Assembly (NCBI GenBank): GCA_023055355.1
Contig: JALJCS010000024.1
Span: 8,447,501 to 8,511,500 of the forward strand
Source of the DNA: Agelaius tricolor
Lineage: Eukaryota; Chordata; Aves; Passeriformes; Icteridae
Direction: 5' to 3'
DNA length: 64,000 nt
Positions within the stretch are counted from its first letter, which is position 1. Every line of letters begins with the position of its first letter. Positions 1 through 13,400 of this stretch are shown here, in pieces. Under the pieces are notes generated by a model that saw only the letters and a program-made list of their open reading frames with translations, did not search any database and had not been told where the DNA came from. Made by a program: the position numbers and the translations under genes.

Positions 1-23
1 GGATCTGTCACTTCAGGCCACAC
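1..23 (-). CDS. TRMT44: TRMT44 coding exon 4, first 23 bases only
   Basis: Read on the minus strand, a long pyrimidine tract (27-46) and CTGAAG acceptor precede GTG TGG CCT GAA GTG ACA GAT CC, giving VWPEVTDP. This is the expected continuation of EMVK from exon 3. The rest of the exon is outside the window. Confidence 0.85.
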
Positions 24-3000
24 CTTCAGGAAAAAAAGAAAAACAGAATGAAAAATAGATAAATATTTATTTTTGGCATCATCTGAAATAACCTCAAAAA
101 TATTCAGACACAGTAATTTGGATATTTATTCACTTCAGTAAGTTTCTGGACTTCACAGATTTTGGACTTTAACCTCATTAAAATATACCCAGAGAATATA
201 AAGACTGTTTGATTCAACCAAACAATAAAGTTTCTAAGAACATTTTGGCTCCACATGTGCAGGTCACAAGTAAACAGCTGCACCTATTCTGTAACAGACC
301 ATGTATCTTTTGCTTAACTTTCTCATGAGAAAAAAATCTGATCTATACATCTGCAACACTGAGGACATGAACATTTGTGAATTTCTTTTCACAAGGAACA
401 GACCTGGAATTATCCTGGCACAACAGAACACAAAGAATCAAAATCTGAAGTAGGAAGACAGAAAGCTGAAGTATTATTCCTAAGTGTTACTTTGTAAATG
501 AAGAATTGAAACAAAGACTAAAATGTGCAACAGCAGCAATTCTACTGCAGAACTAAAGACTGAATTGTTGCCTTACCCAAAACTCTAATTCTCCTCTGCT
601 TTGTTTCTTCCTGTTAGTACAGAAATATTATCAGTAAAACATTTCAGCATTTTCACTGTATGTTTTACAAAAGCATTGATCAATTTTTTTGTTTGCAAGA
701 ATAGAGACATTACTTCATACAGCACTCTGCTGCTCTTCAGGATCTCCAAGATAAGCAAACAAGTTACAGCACTGCTCCTCTAATTCAAACACATATTAAG
801 ATAGTATCCAAAGGTTTTGGAGAAGGACGTGTTTTATTTATGCCTTCTAAAATGTGGATAACTATTATTCCACTGACTTACTTCTTCCTTTTTATCATAA
901 GTGATACATCCAAATATCCAAATATTTATTGTGAATTTGGCTCTAAATCCTGCTTTTCCAGTTAAGTTTGTCCAAGTACTGAACTGTTGTATTCTCTATA
1001 CAATTATCAAAAAAGCCCCCCAAAACACGAAACCAAAAAACATACATTACAATTCAATTGCTTCTTTAATAAAAAAAAAGAATTTATTGAAAGAAGCAGC
1101 TTCATTACACTTTAATGAAGTAAAAAAAAAAAGAAGGAAGGATAATATCACTGCATTTACTGTTTAAGCTTACCTTTACCATCTCTTTGTACTTTTCTTT
1201 CAGGTCCTGATAAACCTTGCTGTATTTTGCTACTGAAATGAGTGAGAGTGTACTTTTAAACTCACTGGGCTTTTGCTCCACAGACCATTTAGCCAGTTTG
1301 GACAAAAGTTCATTTCCAAGCCATGCTAGTTTGGGGTACACAATTCCATCTGAAAACCAATCTTCTGGAAATGGAGCTACAACAGATACAGACCTTAAAA
1401 ACAAACAAACAAACAAATAATTTAGTATAAATACAACATTTCATTATTTCAGCTACCTCAAGGACAGAGAAAACAAGGATAAAATGGAGAAAACCAGCAG
1501 ATCAGAGATATAAAACTAGACTGGAGAATAAATAAATATGTAGAGAAACAATGGGAAAATAAACCAGTGAAATTACTTAATAATGGAACAGTTTCCTCTG
1601 AATTTTGTTAGCTCATTATCTCTCAATTCAAACACAGTACATAAGAGTCCATGATGCATTTAACACAATAAATGAGGACTCACAGATGATGAGCAACCTG
1701 ACCTCACAAGACAGCCAAACACTAAACAGTGAAAGTCAACTTTTCAAATTCCTGAAAAATAACAAGCAAAATTAAGAGAAAAATATATCCATTGTCACAA
1801 CTCATTATTTCATCATCCCTAACTTGATTCAGATTTTATTAGAGCATCCCCATATGCTCAGGACCAAACTGAATGGTCCATATTTCAATGACTAAAGCTC
1901 AGTCATTTACAGCAACTCTGGTTTGACCCTCACCCTTAGTAACACCCACAGACCCTTTCTCACAGGCACTGCTACATCCTCATGATCAGAACAGGCACAT
2001 TTTTTCTAGACCATGCAAAGGTACAGTCAATCTTTACATTCAAAGGTGAAACAAGTTTGTTTTACATTATTCTGGGTATTGTAGATGTTTCTTTTTAGAG
2101 AACACTGTGCACTCCTATCACACCACTACTGTAATTTACTAATCAAGCAGAAAATTCTAAAATCGAAAATGCCTACATACCAATATTAAACCATTGTGTG
2201 ACTCTTGCAATAACTTACTGTTTGCTTCCTCTCCTCACTCCACACTTACCATTCCTCATCTTTTATGTGTTTAAGTTGAATTTGATAAATATTGCACTTT
2301 TTAACCAGGTATTTTCCTTCACTGTTTTCCTCCAAAGGCAGAAAGGTCACAGTTCCATTGTACACATCTGAAAAGATATGCAAATAAGGGTTTATTATTC
2401 CATGGTGCAACCCACCCTGGTTAGCACCAAAATGAACTTCTGCCTGCAAACCAGTCAGGTAAGATCTAAGACAATAGAGAAAGGAGCACAATGCCAGGAA
2501 TAGATCTGCTTCTTGGTGCTCCTGACATCTGAAGCTACTGGATGATTTGAATTCTCCAAATTTAGCATTCTATGGCATGATGCTTCCAGAATATCTAGGG
2601 CTGACCAGGAGTACTCATTTTCATCAAACCTAACTATTTTAATAAAGTAAAAACTAAACAGTAAGATTTTTCTAGTATACCAATATCCCACAGCAAATCC
2701 AGAGTCCTGGGAAGCAGGTGTATATGCAGTATTACCTCCTCTAAAAATTAAAAAAATCTTTTTAGCTATTGTTTACCCAGGGTGACTTTTGCAGAATAAC
2801 TTCTAAGAGTTCTCCATTTTGAAAATGTTTTTTTAATTACCATCAAAACAAATGTTCTTGCAAATAAAAAAGGCTACATTGGCTTTTTTTCATCAACTTC
2901 CAATGGACTCCAAAGTTTTCTGAGTTAGACAAGAAAGAATTAATTAGCAATAGAGTAAACGTTAAGTCTTGCTATCTCATCCCATCCTTAGCAATTCCAC

Positions 3001-4958
3001 TTCTAATATTTTTAATTGTTAAAAAAAAATAATTTAAAAAAATCTCCTAGGCTTTTTCTTAGAGCTACACTTTATAGATGCAGCTCAGGAGCATCTTCTC
3101 TTGCCATCAAAAGAAAAAAATAAATCAAAACTGCAACATATAATATTTTTTAAAGGCACCGATTTTTTGAAGGCATCAGGTAAGAATCAAAGGCCTCAAG
3201 AACATCCCAAGTGTGGCCCATAAATGACTATCAGTCTTTCTGAATTCTAAGTCAAGCTGCTTCTGGAATTCTAATTCTTTCCAAAACACTACTACTAGAA
3301 TTTAATCCATATCAACATTTTTCCAAAATTTATCGTAAAAGCAGTGTCAAGTTCTACCCTAAGTAAGTTTCTTTATATTAGCAGGATTTATTCGAGCATA
3401 TTACCATCATACAATGTAAAGAAACACCCTAAAGCAAAACAAAAACAAAAAAAAACCCTCACACACACAAAAACAACAATTAAAAAAACCCCAAAAACCC
3501 CAAAAAAGCAACAAGTTGAGATTCTTTCTTAATGTGAAAAATGCTAATCACTTGTTTTTAAAATTTTAAAAGTAAAATGGTTATAAAAATAGCAATATAA
3601 TTAGAGTAATAATAATTTGGATTAGGACAATATGAGACAACAGAAACAAAGAGTTACAGATGTCTGGGTACCTTTTTCTGGGCAGCATAAGCCCGAAAAA
3701 GGACACCCATTAACAGAGGATTAACTCTGAAAAACAATAATTTGTTGCATATTTATACACATCATACATGATGCATAAATTCTATTCAAACAAAGGATTC
3801 TGTCTGGCCAGCATCAACTTTTTCCTCTTAATCTTAACGGCGTCTCAGGGCTGAGCGAGGCAGAAGAAGTTTGTTTCTTCTGATAATGGAGCAATAAATC
3901 CTTGTTCTCTGAAAGATTTAGGTGTTTTGTGGCTGCTATTTTGCTGTGAGTCCTTTCTTTAAAAAAAAGGACTCAAAACAGTCTCTATTTTAACATTATG
4001 TTATAACTTAAAACTATACTTAACGCACTACTAAAAAATTAATACAGCATAACTTTCTAACATAACACATATAACATTCATTTTAATATTTGCAAAAAGC
4101 CAATCATAAAATACACATTTTTCACATTAAGCAACACTAAACATGAAGCAAGTCGAAACAGACACTTCTGCTTGGCCAGGCAGGTGCCAGAGCTGCCTGC
4201 TCTGTTCAGTAATTCCGCATTTCCCAACACTCCAGTCACTCCTGGCAAAGCTGTCATTAGGTCTGCACTACGAGCGTGGGCAGCAGCTCCTGAGTGTCAC
4301 AGCTCCCTGGCCTCTGTAATCTGTTTTTCAATGCTAAAACTTCAATGCTTGCTGGCACAACAACGAAAGGTAAAAAATAAACCCTAAGCACACGATAGGG
4401 ACAAAAGTCCATCTTCCTTCCCACAAACGGCAGAAAAAAAGGGTATTTCTCTCATGTGCGAGACAATCTCCGAGGGGACAGGTCTGCGACAGCCCCAGCC
4501 CCTCACAGCCGCGCTCCGGCCTCCCGCCACCCCCGGCGCTGTTCCTGCTCACCTTGCACCGCCAGCTCCCGGGCCGGGGGCGCGGCGGGGCGGCCCCGGG
4601 GCAGCAGCGTCCTCAGCACGGCGCGGAGCTCGCCAGACCCGCCCCAGGCCGTGAGAGGCGGGGGCGGCAGAGCCAGCTGGGCCCGCACCTCCCTCCAAAG
4701 CCGGCGCAGCTCCGCGGCCCCCGCCGCTCGCCCCTCCTGCCCGCCATCGCCCCCGCCCGCCCCCGCGGTGACCATGGACGGCGATATCTCCCCGCCCTCG
4801 CCGAGCGGCACCTTCCCCTCCGCCTGGACAGCGGCGCCGCTCAGTCTCCTGTTGGCCACCTGCGGCTTCTCCAGCCACACGCGCACGGCCGCCCAGAAGC
4901 CGCGGGGCAGCGCGGTGCCGCCAGGGTCCCGCAAGGCCGCCGTCCCCACCGGCCCCAT
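1..4958 (-). CDS. TRMT44: TRMT44 tRNA (uracil-2'-O-)-methyltransferase, 5' part, 4 exons, runs off the window
   Basis: Family knowledge: TRMT44 (yeast Trm44) is an S-adenosylmethionine-dependent enzyme that 2'-O-methylates U44 of tRNA(Ser). Seen here on the minus strand: coding exons 4958-4553, 2367-2250, 1393-1174 and 23-1 (partial), with GT-AG borders and matching phases (1, 0, 0). They give about 255 residues plus a split codon. Recognisable segments are GFWAAVRVWLEKPQVANRRL near residues 20-39, NGTVTFLPLEEN in exon 2, and DWFSDGIVYPK, WLGNELLSKLAKWSVE and KYKEMVK in exon 3, then VWPEVTDP at the window edge. These match my memory of the vertebrate protein. The methyltransferase motif I (DLGCGNG type) would lie in later exons outside the window, so catalytic residues cannot be checked. 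The gene is divergent with ACOX3 and shares its CpG island. Confidence 0.93.
1174..1393 (-). CDS. TRMT44: TRMT44 coding exon 3
   Basis: The acceptor is TTTTTAAG and the donor is GTAAGC. The 220 bases complete the split Trp and read SVSVVAPFPEDWFSDGIVYP onwards to LKEKYKEMVK. This is the best conserved TRMT44 segment in the window. Confidence 0.92.
2250..2367 (-). CDS. TRMT44: TRMT44 coding exon 2
   Basis: The acceptor is TTTTCAG before the exon and the donor is GTAAGT. The 118 bases complete a GAT codon and read DVYNGTVTFLPLEENSEGKY, then LVKKCNIYQIQLKHIKDEE, ending in a split Trp codon (TG|G). The phase agrees with exon 3. Confidence 0.9.
3948..3974. repeat. Short A/T-centred palindrome in TRMT44 intron 1
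   Basis: GAGTCCTTTCTTT (3948-3960) faces AAAAAAAGGACTC (3962-3974): 13-base arms with one mismatch around a single A. No function can be assigned. Confidence 0.6.
4553..4958 (-). CDS. TRMT44: TRMT44 coding exon 1
   Basis: The ATG is at 4958 (minus). The exon has 406 coding bases: 135 codons plus one base. It ends with codons for ELAVQ, then G and a GTGAGC donor. The start is chosen because the following residues (LPRGFWAAVRVWLEKPQVAN) match the family N-terminus, with G at +4 although -3 is C. The exon is very GC-rich, with alanine- and glycine-rich low-complexity stretches between the conserved start and the end (LRAVLRTLLP). Confidence 0.88.
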
Positions 4959-4980
4959 CCGCCGCCCGCCGCCGCCGCCG

Positions 4981-5049
4981 CGCCAGGAGGCGGAGCGCGT
5001 CGCAGGCTGCTCCCGTCAGTTCCCGAGGCGGAGACGGCGCCGGCCGCAG
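4981..5049 (+). other. ACOX3: Putative ACOX3 non-coding first exon (3' boundary only)
   Basis: The first recognisable ACOX3 coding exon (7273-7438) begins at a good acceptor with only 10 bases of leader before its ATG, so an upstream 5'UTR exon is required. The best donor on the plus strand of the CpG island is CAG|GTACGT, after base 5049. The left edge given is arbitrary because the transcription start is unknown. The assignment is inference from donor quality and position. Confidence 0.45.
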
Positions 5050-7272
5050 GTACGTACCGGGTCCCCTGGCCCCCGCCTGCGGCTCTGAGGCTCCAAGTGC
5101 CGCAAGAGACCGCTGCCGTGCCGTCCTGCGGCTGAAAACGCGGGGAGCCGCCAGCTGCCAGCAGGGCGTGAGGCTGGAGGGTCCTCACGGCATGTGCTGC
5201 TCTTTTGGGGAAGGTCTGTGCCGCTGTGACAGCGGGCGCGGAACAGCTGCGTGAAAACGCTCCGGAGAGCAAGCTCCAGACCGGGACGGCTGACTGACAG
5301 CGGACAGTCAGCCCGGCCCATCAGGGAAACATCTCGGTACACCTTTTTTTAGCAAATAACAGCACATCGTGCAGTCTGGTTTTGCCCTGTCTGAGCAGAA
5401 GCCGTGCCCCGCCGTGAATTCGGGCCGCTCGAGCAGCGGCCCTGAGGCGAACCCGCACAGAAGCGGTTCGTGCCCTGCCCGGGCTGCCCTGCTCTGGGCC
5501 CCTGCCAGCAGCAGATTGCTCGGAAATGCAGAGCCGCTAGAAAAGGAAATAAAGTAAAACACCGGTTGTATCATCTCTTGGCCATGAGGGTACAGTATCA
5601 TTATTCTTGACAGCAACCAAGTGTCTGAGCTGTGTCATTATTGCGTGAGATAGTTGAGGGTAGTACCCTGCAAACTGTCCTTTGCCCTTGTGACCCGTTT
5701 TTGGTGCCCGGGTATGAAATTGAATTGCTAACAGGAGCACTTTCCACGGAAAAAGGTTTACAACTCAACATTTCACAGAGGAACTGCGGCAGTTCTTTGC
5801 AAAATGAAAACATTGTGGTCTTTACTTCCACCTTCACACACGTTTCAAAATTTCAGAGCAAGGCTGAAATTAACATTGAAGTTATTCTTTAGGACAGTCT
5901 ATTGTTACTTTCCTATTGCAACCACCTTTTTGATTTCTTAATTAGTTTTGAAAGTGTTGACTTGGAGCCAGATTATATTAAAACATTGCGTGAAGTCAGA
6001 AAATTTATAATGTATTTTAAGCACAGAATGCTTTTTTAAATGATCTCTTAGGTTTTCTCATTTGGGTAATATCACAGATTTGCAATGTAAATAAAGTTAG
6101 ATGCAATAGCTGCAATATTACAGTGTAATTTTTTTCTCTTTTATGGGTGAAAAGCTGTTTGATTGACCTATCCAACTGCTGCCTGATTTAGCTATTTTCC
6201 AAATACAAGCGTAGTATCTGTTTATTTGGCTGGAGGTTGAAACACTTACTCAATGTCCTTTTTTTTTTATTTTTTTATTTTCTTTCTTTCCAAACCTGTT
6301 GCGCAGTACTGGAGCTGCATCTTCCTAGAACTGATTTCGAAGTCACGTGCAGAAATACTGTCCTGCTGTTCCCTTCTACTATGTTTGTACTGTTCAGAAC
6401 TAGGGCATGACCTCCATAAAAGAAAAAGGTTGAAAGAAAAGAGAGGTATCAAGGAGATATATCAAGCAGATGGAGTGAGGAAAGGGGTTGAAAAAACAGA
6501 CTGCTGAAGTAGTTTCTGTACTTAATAATGTTTAAAGTCTCTAGTGAGCCCTTGGCCAGCCCTGGGCCAGGATGTCCTGCCTGTACCTTTGAGTTGCTTC
6601 TTTCAGCCGGTCCTTCTGCTGCCCTGTCCGATGGTTTCTGCTCCCTCCAGGCGCAGCAGAGATCTCTGCCTCTGTGAGGTGCCAGGGATCGCTGGGAGTG
6701 CCGTGAGCAGCAGAGGGCTCTCCAACACCAGCTTCTGGGAGCTGCAGAGGATCAGCCTCTATTTCTTTGGTCCATAAAAGTCACGATTCTTCTCTCTCTC
6801 CCCCGAAGCAGTGCAGTTGTACCTCCTGACAGGGAAATCCTGCAGGGTCTGTGCAGTTTTGTAGTGCTCTTGCCTGACCCATAGATGCACACAAAGTTGC
6901 CAGCAGACTTCATGGGGCCTTACTCCATTTTGTTGTTCAAGACATGGTATTTTCTCATCTTTTATCACCCCCTTTCTTAATACACAATATGGTAATAACC
7001 AGTGTTGTCCCTGTTTCATATTTAGCTCATATTTTAATAACAAATATGATTTAATTCGTTTACATTGGGTAAAAGGCATTTTTTCTTTGTATCAAGCCAG
7101 TTGAATTAGAAAAAGGGAAGGGCAAGATTTTAGTTGCCTCTGCAGTGCTGCACTCATGCATTTGAACAAGTCTATGGATTCAATTAACACCTCTTTTAAT
7201 TTCTTTTTATAACTAACAATCCAATATCTGTGGTGCTTCAGCTTGTGTTTTATCTTTTCATTTTTGCTGCAG
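5050..7272 (+). other. ACOX3: Putative ACOX3 first intron
   Basis: This lies between the CpG island donor and the first coding-exon acceptor (TTTTTGCTGCAG). After the CpG island ends at about 5560 it becomes AT-rich. A somewhat GC-richer patch at about 6545-6770 shows no recognisable homology. I see no gene, RNA gene or clear transposon here. Confidence 0.5.
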
Positions 7273-7438
7273 TTAGCTAACAATGAATCAGAAAGAAATG
7301 ACTGGCAACCAAAACTCATGGGATAATTTGCTGGCAGATTTCCCTCACGGCCCCCTTTCCAGATATCGTAAGAAAGCTTCCTTCAACTGGAAGGAGATGG
7401 CACTCTTCATAGATGGTGAAGATATCATCCAGCTGAAG
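7273..7438 (+). CDS. ACOX3: ACOX3 coding exon 1 (5' end of the exon is leader)
   Basis: The acceptor is TTTTTGCTGCAG, followed by 10 leader bases including an in-frame TAG, then ATG at 7283. It encodes residues 1-52. [20 protein letters not shown] and [13 protein letters not shown] match the family N-terminus (human [20 protein letters not shown]). It ends in phase 0 at GTAAAC. Confidence 0.92.
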
Positions 7439-10400
7439 GTAAACTTGGCAAGAATTGTAGGCATGTTTTAATTGTGCAGGTACCAGTAGAACTAAGTATG
7501 TTTTTTTTAAAGGGAGTATAGTTAATAATGCTCTGTAAATATGGAGCATGAAGGAATTTGATTTGCACAGCTAATTTTCAAAACAGAGCTGAGTTTTTAA
7601 GCAATCTATTGTGCTGTGTCATAAGACTCATTTAATTACTGAACATCAGTACAGGGAGATCAGCAGGTGCAACATTCCAGAACTTGAGTGTTCATTTCAA
7701 ACTGAGAAATAACTATATTCTACCATATTTCTTTACTGTTTGCTTTAAATCATAGATCACATGATTTTGCAAGGCACTTATGCAGAGCTACGTTCAAGCC
7801 ACCATCAAACAGTATTTCTGTCTTACTTTGACCTAATTTCCAATGTTATGTGCTTGCATTAATGTTTATGTGGCATTGCAATTGGAGATTAGCATGTGAA
7901 CCTTGCTGAAAGCTAATCCTACCAAGAAAAGAGATTACCTGCAGCACCAGAGATGGTGTGGAAATGCATGACTTGGAGATATAGAAAGAGAAAGAGCTAA
8001 CTTTCTGAAGGTGGTGTAGATTTACATAGATTTAAATAATCTTGAATCTTCACCATAATTATAAACATCCTAGCAGGTAGATCAGAGAAATCAAAAAGGC
8101 CTGGTTTTGCATCTGGCTGGTGTGTGTTACAGCAGAGATAAAACCTCAAATGTTCTGTGTCTGGAGTTTCAAAGCTGTGTGGGCATGTAGAGATGCTTAC
8201 ACAGAGAAAGGGAATGACTGCCTTTCAAAGGAAAGCACAGGAAGTCTGGATTTCTTCCTTCTTATGTGAAACACAATTAAGAAGGTGTGGATATCTTGAA
8301 GACACAGGTCTGGGATAAAAAAAATGCCATAATATATTACCTAATACAAAAAGGATCCAAATTACAACATTAAAAGATGCACAACCCCACATTGGAGGGC
8401 TGTATATGGTGGTTCCATTAAATGGAGCCTTTTTTTACTTTCATCTGGGAACACAGCAGTTGTGGTAGCCTAATGGTTTTACCATCATGACATATTTCTA
8501 ACTGAATGTAAGCCCTGGAGTTTTACCTTTACCCTCAGACTGAGGGACTTTTGCCCCTTAGATTCTGCCAGCAGCTTCATGTATTGAGATAGTGAAGCTG
8601 CTACCCAAAGCAAGTAAGTTTTACCATACTGTTCTTGTAGGTTCAGAGTGAATCACTTCATGGTGAAGGAGATGTCATAAAATTTAGCTGCATGAGCTGT
8701 ATATATGACAGATAATTTAAATATATTTCCTAATTGCTTTTTAAGTTTGTACCTTCCAGCTAACAATTGTAGTTTGAGACCCAGTGTTACTTTGAAGGAC
8801 GTTAACAGGTTTTGGTAATGATTTTAGGTCAGTATTCTCATGTCAGTTTTCTCCTCTCCAAGAACAGAATCTTCTCTGCTCTGGAAAATGATCCTCTCTT
8901 TGCACATCATCCTGGAGAAGATTTGTGCCGTGAGAAGTACCAGGAGCTGACCTTCCTGCGCTGCAAAAGGCTCTTTGAGTACGAGTTCCTCACTCAGCAA
9001 GAGATGATGGAGCACCCATTAAGGCTCTTTCATATGGTGATCTTTATAGGAATGTATGATTGGTCTCTGTGTCTCAAGTTTTTCTTACATTCTGGTGTAA
9101 GTACAGTTCAATGGCTATAGTAGTGTATGTTTGAATTTAAGTAACTTCTAATACCATAATTTTGTTGCTTTATGCCTATCTTATTAAAACTTGATCTTTT
9201 CCTCGTCCTTTCTTTTCAAGAATGGTATTAAGTTTTAGCTGGTTAGAGCAGTCAGAGAGCTGTGGGTAATCTTTGTTGTTAAACCCCTGTCTCCACTAGA
9301 ATCCCACCTGGAAAGTAAAGGTGAAACAGTATAGACAGAGATACAGAAAAAAATTTTTGATGCCTTCTTTTGTTTACTCTGCTTCCTCTCTAGGGTAGCC
9401 CAAGAACTTGGTTGTTGGTGGCTGTGTGTTTGCTAAAGATTTGCAGGTATCAGAAACTTACCTGCTTGAGCCCCAGTGTCTTAATGAAGGGCAGAATCCA
9501 GAAGGAATGAAAAGCAGTTTAAAATTTCTCACTGGCATCAGTGGCTGAATTCTGTTAATCAGTTGTTTCCCAGATTGGTCTCTCACAAAGAATGCTCAAC
9601 ATAGCTGGTCAAATATCATCAGTTTAATAAATTAATTAATTATTACTATTCACACAGCTGGAGACCATCTAGGAATTAGAGTTTTGTTATGTGAATATCC
9701 ACATGGGAAAACTGAAGGCAGCTTTCAAATCAGCATTCTTGTTTGATCCTGAAGCAGCTACTTTTCAGTTCCCAATCTGTTTGCAGTAAAATGAACTAAA
9801 ATAGTCTTTAAGTTTTCCTTTGCTCAAGGGAATATCACTAAGGGCAAGTGGAAAATATTTCTAAGCAATTGCTATGAAGGCTTGAACAAGTTAGAGCTGG
9901 GACAAGTTCAGTCATCTGTAAAGGGGCCTTGACAAGATCAAATCCTGACTTACCTCTCCCAGCTATAGTCTAATTATAGTTTACTGTGCAGCTCACTTTC
10001 CCTGGTCTCTTTACTGGACATTACTATTAAAAGTCATGTGCAACTTGTGCTTTTCATCACAGGGCACTGATTTAATCCATTATTCTGTTTTTACAGTCGT
10101 TTGCAGGTTCAATTATGAGTGCTTCTAAGAGACTTGCATATGTTTTGAAACAAGCTTATACTATGGAGGTAATTTTTTTCTAATAATTTGTGAGAAATGG
10201 ACACTATTAGAACTGTGTTTGCACTATTTGCAGTTTTAGTGTTATTTCTGATCTCTTTGGGTACCTAGGTACCTCTAAATAGCAAAAGAAAAGGCCATGG
10301 AGCAGATTCAAGCATTGAGCTCTGACTGTCCTCACTACTAGCTCATAAACCACTTCCTGGATATGTTTTGGACTATCCAAGTTAACATGCAGACAAAATT

Positions 10401-13400
10401 TGGGAACTTTTCCCTAAAGGCAGTATAGATGACATTACACCAATTCAGGCTCTGTCCAGAGTCATTTAAAACTCTCCTGCTAGGATACTCTTAACCTTGA
10501 CGTGTTGCCATAAAAATTCCATTCTAATGTTATAAAATGGAAAATAATAATGTCTTAATGCCAAAGAAACACCACATGGAGTTCAGTGGGAACTTGGGAC
10601 CAAGCACTCTGCAGAATAAATGCAGCCTGTCTGATACAGAAGGTGCCAATCCTAAACATTTTCTCCAGTCCAGGCCATGTGGGCAGCATTCACTGTCTGG
10701 CCAGACCTTCTGATTTTAAAAGATCAATATTTTGATTGCACTTTAACTGAGCCTTGTGCTTCTTTTGTTGCTCATTATCACTTCCTGCATTGTTTTGTTT
10801 TGTTTTGTTTTTTTTGCCAAGTTACTCTCCAATAGCTGAATTTGAAACCATTTGAAAGTCTTGCTGTTTCAATTAATGTAATAAAGTGGTCTTGAACTGT
10901 GCCCTCTGTCTCCTAATTCAGATTTTTGGATGTTTTGCTCTGACTGAACTCAGCCACGGATCTAACACCAAAGGCTTACGGACTACAGCCACATTTGATC
11001 CCAGCACTCAGGTTAGTCCTTGATGCACACTGTCAGCCAGGCTTCCTTTCCATACTAAACTGTGTGAGAAGGAGCTGGTCCCTGCACAGGCTTCAACTCT
11101 CACAGCTGAAACAACTCTCTCGGTTCTTTACTTGAACTCACAGCTCAGTTTAACCTAAATTCTAGGAAATGCTTCCCAGTCCATTAAGCTGCATTTCTTT
11201 TTTTTTAACTGCTTAAATGAGCAATTAAAAAAGCTGAGTTTCAGTCTTTACAATGAGATAATGAGCTTTTTGAACTCTAATTTTTTTTCCTTACTACATA
11301 GGTTCTCTCTAAAGTTGAACACAATAAGAGAGATTTTAGGTGCTGGAGTGCAGTATAGAATAAATCCTGGCAGTTAATGAATGTTTTCAGAACATTGCCA
11401 GGGTGGTGAAAAAAACCCACCTGATTTTAATTATTTATATAATTTTCTTTTTATTTCCTGGTTACAGGAATTTGTCATCAATACACCTGACTTTGAAGCT
11501 GCAAAGTTCTGGGTTGGTAATTTGGGGAAACATGCCACTCATGCACTTTTGTATGCCCAGCTCTATACTCCTGATGGACAGTGCCAAGGATTACATCCCT
11601 TTATTGTACAGGTAGGGTAGAAATATTGTTAATAATTTTATTCTTTTGGGGAAGAGTGGGTTCAAATTCAAGACTTTGTTATGATGTTATTTATACCTGA
11701 CCAGCAGATTCTTTATTTAATACCTTTACATTTTATTGGAATTGTAACCAGGATACTTTTTTTTAAATGTTCACTGATTTTATGAAGGTTGTAGAGCTGG
11801 TTTTATACTCTCAGTTTTCTGCAAAACCTTCAGAAAATATAGAAGAGCTGAAAAGTCTCCAGATGATATTGGTACTTGTATAGATAGAACTCATCTGTGT
11901 CATATAAAGTCCTGAAAGTCTTGCACAGGACTTAAGATGATTTATGTCTGCCAGTGCTTCATGCTGATCTGCATGAAATCTGCAAACTTCTACCACAGAA
12001 ATAATTTTATAGAATTAAAGGCATCAGAAAATATGTAGAAAATATGTTGGTGTAGTACAAAACTTGTACATAGTAAAATGTACTAGGCTAGCTGCAGACT
12101 GAACAAAGTTTATTACAGAATTGTAATATTTCAAAGCTGATTGCTACATAAAAAATCCAATGGTTTCTGCTTTGTCTGTGTACACCTGAAGGAGGTTTCA
12201 GTGCTAGTCTGATGAGAGCAGTCATCATTGTCAAGTGATATTTAAAACAGTGATGTAATTAATGTCATATTCCAAATTAATTTTCATTAAAGTATCTGTG
12301 TCCTGAATGAGAGGATGCATAAGTCAAGTTATATGCAGGATTATGTGCTTGAAAGAAACAGAGAGGTCTCTTTATCATTAATATCAGGGTACAAGTTGGG
12401 AATATTTTCAACCTTGGAAAAATTCAGTCGATAGCTTTCATTGCTCTGTTACTGAAATGTTTTGTTTCACTTCTGTACAGATTCGAGACACAAAAACTCT
12501 CCTGCCAATGCCAGGTGTGATGGTAGGAGATGTAGGAAAGAAAATTGGGTTGAATGGGTTGGATAATGGGTAAGTCAATACATCTGAAAGAGAAAACATT
12601 CTAGGTTATGTCATACTGCAGTGGTGCAAAGATCCCCTGTATCTGTTCTGTCCTTACTCCTGAAATGTTCACTAGTGGTTTAAAATTGTTAATATTTCTA
12701 AAAAAAAAAAATCCAGATTGAAAGATCTTGATTTTCAGTATTTTCTATCTGAATATTAACAGCCTTTCAGCCTTTCTCACTCTTTAAAATGAAATTAAGT
12801 GCTCCTGGTATTCTGTGACTATCCCCAGGTAGTCTTGCAGTTACAGACTCTTCAACAATAATAATGGAAAAAAATCTAGTAAGTTCTGAGTAAAGAGCTT
12901 TATCAGCTTCTGCACACATCTGGATGTAAGACTTTAATTATTTTTTCTGTTGATTTCCCGCCCACAGGAAGGCTAATGGTGGTCCCCAGACAAGGTTTAT
13001 TTTCAGTAAAGATTAAGATAAATGAGACCAAAGAGAGAAACTATGTCTCTTGTTTAAACCATGGGATTTCTAGACTGCAGCCAAGAAAGCAAATGCTAGT
13101 TATTTTCTTCTGTATTGTGTGTGTACAGTTGAAATAAAAACATACCTGGCTCCATTTCTTAGTCATGGACTCCAAGGGCCTTTCTGTGTCAACTTTAATA
13201 ACACCCAAAAGGTGTTTGATGAGGAGGAGATACAGTGAGAAAACAAAGGTGTATTTCTGCATTAAAACAGTCATTATGTAAAAGTTATTTAAACTGTTTG
13301 ATTAGTTACATAGCTCTGTATAAAGACATAACCTTTAAATGGTAAAGAAAGGTTTCACTTCCTTATGCCTCAAATTTATTTCTTTCTGTTGATTCAGTTT

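Larger units (their letters stand above)
24..4552 (-). other. TRMT44: TRMT44 introns 1-3
   Basis: The introns are 24-1173, 1394-2249 and 2368-4552. They are AT-rich with short A/T runs and a few CAAA and A-rich low-complexity patches (about 1400-1420 and 3430-3515). I see no second gene, no RNA gene and no clear transposon in them. Short open frames here have no family resemblance. Confidence 0.7.
4450..5560. promoter_or_regulatory. CpG island, shared bidirectional promoter of TRMT44 and ACOX3
   Basis: This is the only strongly GC- and CpG-rich stretch in the window, in sharp contrast to its AT-rich surroundings. It contains the TRMT44 start codon on the minus strand (4958) and, on the plus strand, a strong splice donor (GCCGCAG|GTACGT, cut after 5049) suited to a non-coding ACOX3 first exon. 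GC-box-like GGGGCGG occurs near 4583. There is no obvious TATA box, as is usual for housekeeping CpG-island promoters. Transcription start sites cannot be placed from sequence alone. Confidence 0.75.

Noticed and set aside
4456..5135. Plus-strand open frames of 210 and 193 codons across the CpG island
   Set aside because: They are opposite the TRMT44 first exon and are products of GC-rich sequence with few stops. Their Pro/Arg/Ala-rich composition resembles no family.
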